Of a stretch of DNA of 64,000 nucleotides, positions 1 to 12,259 are shown piece by piece; position 1 is the stretch's first letter, and every line of letters starts with the position of its first letter. The position numbers were made by a program, and so were the translations under genes. The stretch is taken from contig JAKIMF020000005.1 in the NCBI GenBank assembly GCA_022605425.2, forward strand, positions 344,501-408,500, in the 5' to 3' direction. The DNA is from Hamiltosporidium tvaerminnensis (taxonomy: Eukaryota; Microsporidia; Dubosqiidae). The notes under the pieces were generated by a model. The model had not been told where the DNA came from. It did not search any database and saw only the letters and a list, made by a program, of their open reading frames with translations.

Positions 1-2040
1 GAGGGAATGCTCTTTTTTTTATATGACAAATAGTTGAAAGAAAACTATGCGAGAGTTTTATTAAAATTTAAGGAAGACACATGATGTTACGTAAATATAG
101 TTAAGAAGAATGGACTACTGGATTTCTATGAACGGAATTAATTTTGTAAGAAAGTAGGAAGCAATTCCGAAAAAAAAACTATTTTTGTATGTTATTTCGA
201 AATCGATATTATCGAGGCCTATCCCAAATGTGGAATAAAAGCATATTTTAGATCATTAAAAAAATGGGAAGTTTCCGGTTTAAAATATTGGACAAAAACA
301 AATATTGGTACCATATGTTTTGTATTCTTACTATTTGTGTCATATACTCATCAAGCCAAGTTTCTTTTACTTTATGAATTTTTTGGAATCATAAATTGGC
401 TTCTTAACTGGAAATCTGCTGCAATTAATGGTATATTTAATTATTATAACAAAAAACTTGTAAATCATAATAAATATCTTTATGATATTCAAAATTTATT
501 TGTTTTGAAAAAACACCGTGCTCGTGGATCTGTTTTATTATTGGGTAACTTACCTTATTCCTTAAGAAGAAGTCTTACATAAAAGGCCGACTACAAGCCA
601 AAAACTTTTAATTCAAACTTTTACAAGCTGACCACTAAGTGTGTTAAAGCAGTCAACATCTTAAATTAGAAGCAGTGGAAATTACGCTTAATAATTTCTT
701 TGAAGTGGCTCAAGCAGCAAAAGAACGGGGCCTGTTTAATGTTGCACTATATAATGAGTATAAGAGGAATGTGAGACAACGTTTATATCTGTAAAAGCCG
801 CAAACGATTCTTTAGATCAATCGTATTTAGCAACGATATCGTAAAGCTACATTCTTGTGACTTAATTCTAAAATTTAATACGGTAAAAAATATCAAAATA
901 GAAAAATGCTATTGCAGGGCGCCTGGAAATATCATGGACAAAAAGATGAAAAGTATAATCATATAAGGGTACTGTTTGTTACGTTTATTATTTGTTTTGT
1001 ATATGGATCCATTGAGCGGAAATCTCAATAAGAAATAAAAAGGTGATAATTTAAACAGAGGCTGCATCCCATTCTTACTTACTTATTTCGGTTTCGTTTT
1101 ATCTCTCGGTCTTGCGGATGAACAAACGAAAAGATCCCGTTTGTTTCTTTTAATCCGTATAACACGGGATTATGGGGGATTTTTCTATAGATTCAGCGTC
1201 GTTTATATTCCACCAAAATCTTAAAAATGTTTTTCAAACAATTCTAGACATTTATTGCTAAGGAGATAGCTTTTAATGGGGTGATCTTCTCTCTACCAAT
1301 CGTTGATTATATCTATTCTAAAATCGTTTTAAGCTGAAACTGAGTTTTCATTCTTCTTTTTGATTCATCTCCTCTCCAGAAAATATTTTTCACTAAGTTC
1401 CTTCTTAATTTTCATAATTTATCATAACATCTCGATCTGCATTGTATCAAACCAAGAAAAGGTGCAGTGGTTTGTAGGCTTTTCTCTTTTTTTTATTAAT
1501 TAGTAGATATTTAAACGGGTAGAAATGTTTATGTCTTTAGGCGCCTAATATAACATAAAGTGGTGATTTACTGATCATTACGACATTTTGTATTTAATCT
1601 AATTGTTTTCGTCAATATAAAGAAATTAATTAGTCCTTTTCTGTACTAATAATACTATATATGATGCCACTTTACACTGCAAGAAAAATATATTGTGGTA
1701 TAATTGTCATAAAAAAGTAATTTACATTTATTAAAAATCTTTTATAATTATTTGTATTCATATGAATTTATTTTTTACTTATAAAATCTTTTGTAAAAAA
1801 ATTAATTTGTGAATATATTCTAACTGATATAAGAATAATAATAGATTTATTTTTTATTCGATCAATTATATCAAAAATGATCAAAAAAAATTATTTTACA
1901 AAAATCATTAAAACCAAAATGGACTAATTATTTTTTCTTTCGAATTATTTTTTTTTTAATTTAAGTAATAATATTGACACTATTTTAACCAACGACTATA
2001 ACTAATTAATACTTTTATAAACTAAAAAAATTAGTTAAGT
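1..2040. other. Decayed, AT-rich sequence without an intact gene
   Basis: No intact gene is visible. On the plus strand about 200-790 reads as protein-like in pieces: one open stretch (337-582, 81 codons, hydrophobic and aromatic-rich) continues upstream in frame and is followed after stops and frame changes by more codon-like sequence to about 790. This suggests a decayed coding element that I cannot identify. From about 1060 to 1500 the composition is less AT-rich, with no frame. The last 500 bases are very AT-rich intergenic sequence leading to the Ste24-like gene. Confidence 0.4.
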
Positions 2041-2042
2041 TA

Positions 2043-2045
2043 CCC
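2043..2045 (+). promoter_or_regulatory. CCC start-site motif of the Ste24-like gene
   Basis: A CCC triplet sits 9 bases before the first ATG at 2055. CCC-like motifs immediately upstream of start codons are an established microsporidian gene signal. It supports the start at 2055 or 2058, since two ATGs are adjacent. Confidence 0.6.
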
Positions 2046-2054
2046 TTTATATAT

Positions 2055-3305
2055 ATGATGTATTTTCAAAAAGAATTCAAAAAAGAATATTTGCTTTATT
2101 CTATTTTCCTTGTTTGGATTCTGATCCACATTTATGAAATGATAGGTACAGTTATGTATAAACAAAAAATTCAAAGTGGAAAAAATCCGTTTTCTGAACT
2201 TAAAATGGTCACTAATTGGATAGAAAATGATAGAGATGTTTTTTTTAAAATACAAAGCGAACATTCAAATAAGAAAATATTGTATCTGAATTCTCACATT
2301 TTAATCGTGATTCTTCAATTGTTTATCTTTTCTTTCTTTATCAATGATAAATATAGAAATAAAATTATTGGATTTATCGAAAGAAAGCGTATATTTGAAA
2401 AAAATATGTTTTTTATACGAAGTCTTGATTTGTGTTGTATTGTAATGATATCTTTTTGTGCTTTTATAGTAGATCTGATTTATTTAACACGTATATATGG
2501 AATCCCTAATGATATTTCGCAGGCGGTTAGTTATGCAAGGTATTTAATTATTCCATTTTTCTATATTATTTTATATTTCTTTTTTTACAAATATGGAAGA
2601 TTACCAATGTATTTAATAATTGGGGTTTTGCTTTTGATTCAACAGTCTTTTATAAAATCTTTGTTGTTTCGTAATATTGACAAACTTTTACAGAATTATG
2701 AAAATTTTGATATAAATTTATTTGATGATAAGATTAAAAGAAAATTAAACGAATTCAATATTGAAGACAATGTTTACATATCAAAGAACCCCAATGTTAT
2801 AAAAAACATGGGTGTTGTAAAATATTTTACACGGATATTGGTTTTGATCCAAGGAAATAAAATTGAATATGAAAATAATCCCAAGATGTTAAACAGCATG
2901 TTTTCACATGAATTAGGTCACGTATCACGTGGCTATAAAGATATGATTTTTATATCTCTTTGTGAATGGTTATTAGATATTCTAATCATTTTTCTCATTG
3001 ATTTTTTTAGTTTTAGAAGTAGAAAATCTTCTAAACTTAGTAGATTTACAAATTTTTTTATTTTTTGCTTGGTATATTTCTTGATTTTAAGAGATTATAT
3101 TTTTGTTTTCAGTTTAATTTTGAAGAGAAACGAAGAGGTCTATGCCGATAAATATGCTGTAAGTTTGGGATATAGAGAGGAATTAGCTCATAGTTTGTTT
3201 AAAATTACATACAAATTTTCTTGTTTACAAGAGTCTAGCATTTATAATTTTATAAAATTTGTACATCCTAGCACTATCACGAGAATAAAAAGAATTTGTA
3301 GATAA
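2055..3305 (+). CDS. STE24: Ste24-like CAAX prenyl protease (M48 zinc metalloprotease)
   Basis: Predicted multi-pass ER/nuclear-envelope zinc protease that removes the -aaX tripeptide from prenylated proteins such as a-factor-like or Ras-type substrates. The zinc motif HELGH is at residues 285-289. The downstream third-ligand motif EVYAD is at about 361-365, and the C-terminal HPS-x-x-x-RI tail (after residue 400) is typical of Ste24. Hydrophobic segments lie at about 13-31, 80-98, 125-147, 160-180, 184-200, 298-318 and 332-356, matching the many-helix Ste24 fold. At 416 residues the length is near the family norm of about 430-450. It stands alone: decayed sequence precedes it and a retroelement copy on the other strand follows within 80 bases. 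Family assignment is secure; substrate is inferred from the family. Confidence 0.9.
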   Translation: MMYFQKEFKKEYLLYSIFLVWILIHIYEMIGTVMYKQKIQSGKNPFSELKMVTNWIENDRDVFFKIQSEHSNKKILYLNSHILIVILQLFIFSFFINDKYRNKIIGFIERKRIFEKNMFFIRSLDLCCIVMISFCAFIVDLIYLTRIYGIPNDISQAVSYARYLIIPFFYIILYFFFYKYGRLPMYLIIGVLLLIQQSFIKSLLFRNIDKLLQNYENFDINLFDDKIKRKLNEFNIEDNVYISKNPNVIKNMGVVKYFTRILVLIQGNKIEYENNPKMLNSMFSHELGHVSRGYKDMIFISLCEWLLDILIIFLIDFFSFRSRKSSKLSRFTNFFIFCLVYFLILRDYIFVFSLILKRNEEVYADKYAVSLGYREELAHSLFKITYKFSCLQESSIYNFIKFVHPSTITRIKRICR

Positions 3306-3379
3306 AATAAAATTTTATTTGTGATATTTTAATTTATTGTTTTAAATTAAATAAAAATATATTGTCTACGAGATTTATT

Positions 3380-4600
3380 CCATCGAATTATTTTTAAATT
3401 GTTTTTGGACACTTTTATAAATTTCTGCTACCTCTTTTATTAATTCTTCTTCATCTAAATCTTTTTTATATATTTCTGTTAGATTCTCCTTTGTACTTAC
3501 CTCCAAAATATGTAGAAAGGTATTTTTTTGTTTTTATTTGTTTAATACCATCTTAGGGTTACTAGCTTGTCTAAAAGGAGGTATTGCTGCTTCGGGAATA
3601 TCGTTTTTATACATGCACTAATTTATGCACTATCCTAACCTTTTTCGACATCGGTTATGGTTAAAATCCTCTTTTTTAATAAAAAAAGATCACCTAGAAC
3701 GCCATTTTGAGTACAATCGAATAGATATATGTTCTTAGATTCGTTATATTTAAACTTTTTAAAATATGTCTTATTGTATTTTATCAAAATAACATCCCGG
3801 GTTATCAAGAAAGACATTTTTAGCGATACAGTTATTTATGAGGCGCACAACACATTGATAAATAGGTCATAATTTTTAACTTTTTTCTCTTAAACTAGGT
3901 GAAGTGAGTCTTTGGGGATTTTTTCTATCTACCCGAGAGTTATCATATTTTTCTTTTGTCTAAAATAAAAATAACATATCTTGTGTTACATATTTGACAT
4001 TGGTTTTAATTCTATGGTTAAGCTTATATCTGCATACACTCTTCAAGAATTTCTTGAATTGAGTGACGACTTATTCGCCTTTTAGACCAAACTTAAAATA
4101 TTTAGATGACTAGATGAGGCATCTAATCCTTTATTAACGTCTTCTAGTATAGTCTTTCCCGAGTCTTTTTTTCGCATCGTGTCACCGAATCCTTTACCGG
4201 TTTACCGGATTTTTACAAAATTGAAACATAACTTCTGCACGCCAAAATAAATTTATATCCTGTATATAGCAAAACACTGCTCCATCACATGGCTTTCTAT
4301 TCCATTTCTTTCCCAATCTAAAAGAGGCAAAACACTCATAATCTCGTTCATTTTTTCATTATTTAACCTTACTAGGGTTTTTGTTTTTATATTTCGTAAT
4401 ATAATGTTGCAATCTGAGTCTTTTCTACTTTCCTCTAATGAATTCCTCACCTTCCAACCTAATTTTACTTTTAAGGAGTTTTTTTTATCGTGCAATGTGT
4501 GGTTTATTATTATTCACAGGCTGTTGATTGTTTCTCTTCGATTTGATATTTACTTGCATTTTTCAAGAAAATCCGAGATCTAATGATAAACTAATATTAA
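3380..4600 (-). mobile_element. Decayed R2/Dong-like RLE retrotransposon fragment, copy D
   Basis: Highly degenerate relative of the copies at 20250, 24558 and 29448. Matching segments occur in the same order: the pyrimidine-rich 3' end near 3425 (TCTGCTACCTCTTTTA), the nuclease segment near 4030-4075 (a recognisable TTCAAGAATTTCTTGAA-type stretch) and the zinc-knuckle neighbourhood near 4130-4270. Reading frames are broken everywhere; the longest (4253-4495) matches the region upstream of the zinc knuckle. The 3' end of the element points left. This is a dead, 5'-truncated insertion, the oldest-looking of the family here. Confidence 0.7.
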
Positions 4601-4849
4601 TGAATATTTCTATAATTTTAAATATATTCTACGATATTTATTTATTTTGTCTTTTTAAAAAATGATTTCACAAAATCTTTTTTATTCATCATTTCTGTAA
4701 AACAATTTATAACCTATAATTCACATTCGATATTTAAATTTTAAAAGAAACATGCTGTTACGCTCGCAAAACGAACTTAATTTTGTATTCAACAAAAATA
4801 TAAAGATACACAGGATTATTTCCACAACATATTATCCTTAGCTATAGAT

Positions 4850-7800
4850 GTTTGCTATATTTTTCGGGCTTAAAAACCCATGAACCGTTTGCTCGTATAT
4901 TTTCCAGATCTTTACATCCGCATTTTTAGCCGTTCCTATGCAGTTACTTACTTATTCCGGTCCTCTTATACCTCTCTGTATTAAAGAGGAACAAATGGAA
5001 CGCCAATATATTATGTCGCTGATAAAAGCCCCGGCATTTTCTAGGTCTATTTCTCTTTCCTGGAAAGTCGGTTTCAATGAGTCAAACCATTTCAGTCTTG
5101 TCTTCCTCTTAGTTGTTTGCCCATGCATCTTGCTCCATATGTTCGTTTAGGGATTCTTTCATTTCCATTCTGCTTATATGTCCAAACCATCGCGAATTTC
5201 CTTATCTATTTTCTCAAATAATGATTCCGTCAATGACACTCTCTGAACATCTGGTTTCTGATTCAGTCTCTTCTATTTTCCCTAAATATGTGTAAAAGAA
5301 ATCTTATTTCAGTGAATTGTATTCTGCTAGATCTGCTTATTGGAGTGCCCAGGATTCACAACCATATGTCAAGTTAGGAACATAAAGTGATGATTATTTA
5401 GCTATCTGAGTTTTGTTAGATATTTTTTTCTTGCCTAAAAATGCTTTGTTAATGCTTATACAGTCCTCCAGGACCCCTATTCTAGCGTTAAGATCTTTAT
5501 CAGGTCTTCCATCTGCTCTTAGAGTTTTTCCAAAGTATTCAAACCCTTCTACTTGTTTTAAAAGGACTTCGTCTAATCATATTGAGTGCTCTGTGTACTT
5601 CTTAGATATTACCATTGTTTCGGTTTTGCTTTTATTTATCCTTTATCCTCTGATCTTTTGGCCTATATTCTAAATTTTTAGATTTTCGTTTAAATATTGT
5701 TCTAATTTTGAGAACAAGACTAAGTCGTCGGCGTATGTCAATACTGTAAACTCGGCTTCTATCATAGACTATTTTTCTAGCTTAAACTGTCTGTTCTTCT
5801 TTTGCATTCCTTCATTGTTTCTCCTTTAAAATTATAAATAAAATAAGTGCAAGGTATATCTCTTTGTCTTACTCCAGAGGATGTAATAAGTTCATCTGAA
5901 GGTGTATTTCCGTTCTAACCATGTTTCGGTAAATCTTATAGAAGATTTGTATTCGTTTGCTAAGAATATTCTGTACACCTCTTTTATGTAAAACCTACCA
6001 AAGCCTAGACAACTGCACACTATCAAATGATTTCTCTGAATTAATGAAGCAAGTGTGAATATCATTACCATATTCGCTAATTTTCATAGTTGCGTTTTGG
6101 ACTTTAGAATTTATATTCATGATGCTTCGATTGTTTCGGAACTCAAATTGCTTTTTAGTAAAAGATGTTCTACTTGTATCTATTGTCTTTCTTACGATAT
6201 CCTTGTGTATATTTTTATTGAGACACTTAGTAAGGCTATTCTCTAGTGATTTTGGCGGTTTCTGTTATCTTCCTTCTTGTGTATTGGCGTTATTATAGCT
6301 ACTTCTCGATCTCGCAGTATAGCGGCTTGCCTCCAAGCTATTCTTATTACATTTAAAAGAAGGTTTTCCCCCTATTTACCCAGAAAGCTAGGAAACTAGA
6401 AACCATGGCATCATTTTTTTTGAGCTTTAACAATCTTCATTTTCTTAAAGGTTTCCTAAAATCAGTCTTGGTCTTTTCCCCTCGTTTTCATAATTTTACG
6501 GCTTATTATCATTAGGGTCAATCACTGATTTACGATCTTTTGAGCTGGCATTAGACAATTCGTGAAAGTATTCTCTTTTCTTTGCTATAACCTGTTTTCA
6601 TCCCATAAAAGCTCTCATTCTTTGCTTAGGACAAATTTTAGAGGACAGTCTTTGGTATTTCTCATTTTCATAAGACCCAGTAGAATAGTTTTTGATTTTC
6701 AGAAAAAATTTCCGTGCAAAAACTGTCCAAACTTTCCACAGCCTGTTTTTTCCGCTTCTCTGACTGCGTTTGTAACTTTTCTTTGTTGGTTTTTGCAATC
6801 CAGATAATTTTCATTCGAACTGAATCCTTTATATTCTTTCCATCTACTCCTCTTTTCTTTAATTCCTGTTTTTATAGGTTCAGATCACCATCTTGTCATC
6901 TTTATGTTTTTCCCACCCTGGTTCATATTTCCACAGATTTCTTCTGCTATAGTCAGTATTTTTGTTCTGAATATATCCCATGCTTCTTCTTGGTCTTCTA
7001 ATTTAGCATTTATCCCCATGACTTTTACTTTTTCACTAATCAGTTTTTTGAAACGGGTTTGTTTTATTGTAATTTTGGTTCAGCAATCTTTATTTATTCT
7101 CAGAGATTCTTCTTGTTATTGCAATACTTTTTCTTGCTCTTTTTTTGTGCATTAACTACTCTTTTCAGAACTAGTAAATTATTGTCGCTTCCTATTTTCG
7201 AGCTTCTCATTACCCCAGAGTCTCTGCGGCTTGTATGGCCACTTCTTTTTATCAAAATGTAATCGATTAAGACTTTTGATTTTTTGAAAGTTCAGCTGTG
7301 GTAAATTTATGAATCTCTTTGTATGAGAAGGTTGTGTTGGTGGTAATCATTACGTTGGCTATAAAGATTGTAGTAATCAAGTTAGGTGATTATTGCTGAA
7401 TTCTCACTTGAATACGCCGTTTACTCTTTCTGCCTTTTCAAGTTTGTTATTTACTCTGCTATTTAGGTCTCCAAGTTCATAAAATTTGTTATGATTGAAT
7501 CAATTGTAGAATAAAACTGTTCATAAAACCCCTCCTTGCTCTCCTTCAATTCTTTCTTATTCGGTGCATAGACTACCACCAGGGTTATAGTCATTATCCT
7601 TATTTTATTTTTAAACTCATTATTTTTTCATTGATGAAATTCCACTCACATATGTTATTCAATACGTCTCTGTTAAATCGGAAATCGACACCAGCTTTTT
7701 CCCTTTGATTTATTGGGACACCAAAATATAAAATAAGGAAGCCATCTTTCTTGGTTTCGCAACACTGTTTTTTCTATTTGGTTTCAGTCATTGCGAGACA

Positions 7801-8165
7801 TTTTACTTTTGTTTCGCTCATTACATCAACAAGTTCTTTTGTTTTCTCCGGTAAGCCTCTTGCATTCTATGTTCTATAGGTTAAAGTTTTATTGTGATGC
7901 CATTTCATTGGTTTTTGTTTTATTCCGTATTGTCCGCATTTGTTTCTTTTAATCTGTTGAATTTCGGGTGTACAGGGAATGGGCTTGCTCATTCCTAGCT
8001 TGGTGAATGGTGCGCCTACTAAGCCTCCGAGCCTGCAATTTCCTTATAGTACGCTGCCGCACTAAGTGGGTGCCCATCTCCAGCGGTGAGGACGCGACTA
8101 TCAAGAATTACCCATGTAAGTAAGAGTAGATATCTCTGGATCCTCCTGAGCTGAGAGGTCCTTGA
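4850..8165 (-). mobile_element. Decayed APE-type LINE (RTE-like) retrotransposon
   Basis: Read on the minus strand, domains appear in the order of a 3.3 kb single-ORF LINE. An endonuclease N-terminus is near 7860-7780 (RGLPEKTKELVDVM, then TET), and the endonuclease YAPN motif is at 7570-7559. RT motif A is near 6050-6010 (FINSEKSFDSV), motif B GVRQRD at 5875-5858, and motif C YADD at 5735-5724. A C-terminal RWFGHISRM block lies near 5190-5160 and a WRSIC block near 4960. Stops and frameshifts are frequent, so it is inactive. The 5' end (7975-8165) is clearly GC-richer than its surroundings. RTE-like is my best clade guess from size, single APE+RT frame and the RWFGHI tail; Jockey/CR1 relatives are not excluded. 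Confidence 0.8.
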
Positions 8166-8169
8166 TCAG

Positions 8170-9035
8170 TGGCATAATGAAATTTCAGAATATATTTACC
8201 TATCATATTTTTTCTATTCTGTTTTATTAGGATTTAAATTTATAGTAGTTTTAACCATCGCTTTTTTCACTCAATCAAGATCTCCATCTAATTTCCCCAA
8301 TTTTTGTGTTGTAATTCATTTATATAAATAATTTTCTTTATCCAAACAAAAATTTCGTCGTAACATGCCCAAATCGATTATCTATTTATAGTATAACTTC
8401 CTAATTATTTTTATTAAAAATCTTTAAATTTAATCAGGTGTTAAATTTCATGAAGCTATTCTTGCAATAATTGTTTTATAATATTATCATGAATAATATA
8501 GATAAATGGCACACAGGAAAGGTATGAAAGCATCAATATTATTATAAAATTGTTTATTTACAGTAAACTTCTCGGAAAAAGAAATTTTAACCAACTGATT
8601 TGTACTATTTTTAAAAAGAAATCTTTAGAAAATTAAAAAAAATATATTCTTCATGATTTTCTTGCTACATACTAAAATCTAGAAAATAATTTTACAATAT
8701 TTCTTAAAATATTTTTTTGATGAAATAGAATCTTTCACGTGTTTCATGTTCTACTTCTGCCCACAATTATTGGTTGTCTAAGATTATTGAACAAATAGAA
8801 AGAGATATATCTTAATCGAAGTACTCTTGTTGGTATCTTGTAATATTTTAAGCAATTAAACATTTTGAGAGGAGTCTCGTCGTCGGCATATGAATGATTA
8901 TCTAAATGATAAATTTATAGAATTAAATTAACATTTTACCATCTTAAGATAAAGAAACATTGTAATATAATTGATTGTCTGTAATCTTAAATATCAACTT
9001 TGAAAAAAATAAAAGAAATTTTTTTTTCCATTTTT
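8170..9035. other. AT-rich intergenic stretch
   Basis: No open frame, RNA gene or clear repeat is visible here. It separates the 5' end of the decayed LINE from the 55-bp array downstream of the Spt20-like gene. Confidence 0.6.
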
Positions 9036-9390
9036 AAGATTGTATGAACAATACATAGTAATAGAGTAAATTAAATGAAATATTTTCTTTAAGATTGTAT
9101 GAACAATACATAGTAATAGAGTAAATTAAATGAAATATTTTCTTTAAGATTGTATGAACAATACATAGTAATAGAGTAAATTAAATGAAATATTTTCTTT
9201 AAGATTGTATGAACAATACATAGTAGTAATACAGTAAATTAAAGAAAATATTTTCTTTAAGATTGTATAAACAATACATAGTAATACAGTAAATTAAATG
9301 AAATATTTTCTTTAAGATTGTATGAACAATACATAGTAATACAGTAAATTAAATGAAATATTTTCTTTAAGATTGTATAAGCAAATATAA
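9036..9390. repeat. 55-bp minisatellite, about 6 copies
   Basis: Tandem units of about 55 bp built around AAGATTGTATGAACAATACA and TAGTAATAGAGTAAATTAAA. Middle copies are nearly identical; the outer ones carry substitutions and small insertions. The array lies 80-200 bases beyond the 3' end of the Spt20-like gene. Confidence 0.95.
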
Positions 9391-9465
9391 GATTAGAGAA
9401 AATTAAAGAAAATATATTTTATTAGTTTACATTTGTTTTTGTGGTTTAAAAGTATTAAAAAATAC

Positions 9466-11242
9466 TTATTTGAATGTATTGTTTTTCCAATCAAAAAAGA
9501 AACCGTCGATTGTTCTTGGATTAGAATTGGGAGGATTTGGATTTTGATTTCTATTTAATTTTTGTTTTTTATCATCTAAGTTTTCATCTTTGAGTGGCTG
9601 TGTTTGATTTTTAAAGATTTGTTGAGGAATAGTTTGATCTTTCATAATTAATTGTTTCCAAACTTTTAAAGTTTTGATTTGCTGGAATTTGTCGATTTTG
9701 TGACATATTCGGTTGAGGAATGGTTGGTCTTTCATAATTAATTGTTTCCAAACTTTTAAAGTTTTGATTTGCTGGAATTTGTCGATTTAAGGGCACATTT
9801 GATTGAGGAATGATTGGTCTTTCGGGAATATTTGTGTCCAAGGCTTTGAAGTGTTGATTTGTAGAAATTTGTCGAGTTGGTGGCATATTCGGTTGAGGAA
9901 TGGTTAATCTTTCATAATTAATTGTTTCCATATTTTTAAAGTTTGAATTTGCTGAAATTTGTCGAGTTTGTGGCATATTTGGTTGAGGAATGGTTGGTCC
10001 CTCTGAATTATTTGTCGCTGAACTTTTTAAGTTTTGATTTGCAGATAGTTGTCGTACTGATTGCATATTTGTAAACGTTTGGTGACCTTTTTGAACATAT
10101 GGACTAGTATAATATCTAGACTCTCTAAGATCTTGTAAGCCATAATTTATATGTCCTTTAGGGCTTTGAAAATCATTATTCCGTAAAATCGGTGTAGTAT
10201 GATTCGACATAATCTTAGGTGTTTGTTGTGGTGAAAATCTTACATTTGGAGGTGAAATTAATTCTTTGGCCATTTGAATGTCAGTAAATTCAACAATAAT
10301 TTCAAAATCAGTTATATTTTTTTTATAATTTATTTTTGTCTGTTCAAACAAATCATTGACTTGCTTAATCGTTGCAAACTTACTTTTGATCATTGTTCCA
10401 TTTTTATGTGTATCAATTTCTCTTCCCTTTCTAAAAATTACTTCAAAATATTTCGAAAATAAAAAAGCATTCATTGAAAAGAACCAACCATGTCCTTTAA
10501 ACTTAAGAGTTCTATAAAGTTTAGAATCCTTAATAACCAAATCTTTTCGATTCCCTCCAAAAACTTCGTTAGGAAAATTTTTATAAACTCTTCTCAATTC
10601 ATTTATACCACAAATAAGTTTAAATAAATCTTTATTTTTATTTTCTTTAAATTTGATGAAATCATATTTTTTTAAATTATATTCTTTTAATTTATACTCT
10701 TGAAATATTTTAGTAGAAGGATTCAGATCAAGATGTACACTTTCATTACTTATAAGTGTTGGATCGGGTTTCAATATAACTTTGAAGTTTCTACCATCTC
10801 TCATATCATATATATCCACAATACAATGATCACTACCAGGTTTTAGAAGATCAAACAGATCAGGATGTAACTTATTAAGATTAATACAATTAATTAATTT
10901 TTTTGTATATTCGTTATACGTATGTCTTGTCTCTGTATTTAATATTGTTATTGTTAAATAGTTTTTAAATAATTTTATTGTTAGTACATCTGTATCTGTG
11001 GTATAAATCTTTTTTGAAATGTGTGTGTTGTTTTGCATGTTTATATTCTTTGTGTCTGTATCTGTGGTATAAATCTTTTTTGAAATGTGTGTGTTGTTTT
11101 GCATGTTTATATTCTTTGTGTCTGTATCTGTGGTATAAATCTTTTTTGAAATGTGTGTGTTGTTTTGCATGTTTATATTCTTTGTGTCTGTATCTGTGTT
11201 GCTAATCTTTTTTGAAATGTGTGTGTTGTTTTGCATACCCAT
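9466..11242 (-). CDS. Spt20-like SAGA subunit with N- and C-terminal repeats; frameshift near the 3' end
   Basis: Likely Spt20-family structural subunit of the SAGA co-activator complex (nuclear). The diagnostic region is about residues 90-190: an LTIKLFKNYLTI strand, then HPDLFDLL, CIVDIYDMR and KVILKPDP, which match the Spt20 pattern of a leucine-rich helix, a (L/I)VE(I/V)xDYR strand and an RxxLRPT strand. Residues 3-85 are four 22-residue repeats (66 bp DNA units, key residues NNTHISKK). From about residue 395 the tail is made of roughly 29-residue repeats (IPQPNM, RQI, ANQNFK). The open frame stops at 9611 after 543 codons, but the next frame continues the repeat pattern and about 40 further residues to 9466 (ending FFFDWKNNTFK). 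One extra base near 9633-9640 accounts for this. I therefore give the outer limit; the strict frame is 9611-11242. Family call moderate. Confidence 0.62.
10990..11233 (-). repeat. 66-bp coding tandem repeat at the 5' end of the Spt20-like gene
   Basis: Three nearly identical 66-bp units plus a diverged fourth encode the 22-residue N-terminal repeats of the Spt20-like protein. The unit is a multiple of three, so copy number can change without breaking the frame. Confidence 0.9.
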
Positions 11243-11588
11243 ATTTAAAATTTCTATTACTTAATAATTTCTATTGCTTTATTATTTGAAACAGAAAGAG
11301 GGCTTTGTGTTTTGAAAATGTAATTTATAAATTATAAAAGGTAAGACAACTGTATGAAGGGTGGTATAAATAGTAAGAGATGTTTATTTGATAAATATGT
11401 GTGAAAGCAAAATGTAGATATAAGATTATAGGAATAAATATTAATTTATTATAGGTAGTATTTTATTATAGATTTTAAAATAAAGTTATAAATTTAAAGA
11501 AAATTTTGATTTTTTTGATTATCTTTGTATATTTCTATTTTATTAATTAAATTAAAAATCTTATTTTTGTATTTTGATAATATTTAGG

Positions 11589-12250
11589 CAGAAGAGAGAA
11601 AACCACATTAAAAACTATCTAATTGGTAGTGAATATGTGAGGTTGATGTGAAGCAGTCATTGTTTGGATTTTTAGTAAAATGAAAATAATATTATATTTT
11701 TAGTTCTTGCAGTGAAATATAGGTAAAAAGAAAAAGCTTCTATAAAGCTAAAACTTTAATACAAGCTATTTTGACTTTTAAGTATATAGATAAAAAAACC
11801 ACGAACAATTATGGCATTGATTGCTATGTAAAAGAATTTAAATCTAGCTTTGCTGACTCGTATCGGAAGGTTTAGCGCCTGTGAGAGGGAAAAGTAAAAG
11901 ACTAATAAAGAAAATAGGAAGAATAGAGTATAAACCGAGCCTACTGGCATGGAATTTTAACTCATATGTGAAACTCATACAGTTTGCCAATATATATCCT
12001 GACCGGATGTCTTTCCGATCTGATTATGAAGTATAAGTCGGAATGCTGCTAACCCTGGGGGTGTCTAATGTGAATTTCGACCTACTATCATACTCCGTAC
12101 AACGGAAATAAACGAAGACCAGGCAAGTGCTTCGTCTATTAATTTGGTTTTATCTACTCTTTAGATGATAGATTTTGAGATTTGGGTAGAGAATGGTACC
12201 GATTGAGTTTAAGGATGCCTTAATTGATGTTAAATCCAGAACTACGTAAT
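11589..12250 (+). repeat. Dispersed non-coding repeat family R1, copy 1
   Basis: About 660 bp sharing ordered blocks with five other places in the window. The head has AACCACATTAAAAACTATCT. A middle block has CTAGCTTTGCTGACTCG followed by TTAGCGCCTG. The end has a TTTCGACCTACTATCA block. Copies are old and gapped. No open frame is shared between copies, so it is probably a non-coding element; origin unknown. Confidence 0.75.
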
Positions 12251-12259
12251 ATTTAATGA

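Noticed and set aside
4938-7262. Chain of plus-strand frames of 60-95 codons.
   Set aside because: The minus strand carries endonuclease and reverse transcriptase motifs in order; the plus-strand frames are antisense shadows of the decayed LINE.
8160-8170. Hepatitis-delta-like ribozyme at the LINE 5' end.
   Set aside because: I could not place the required nested pairings in the GC-rich leader by eye.
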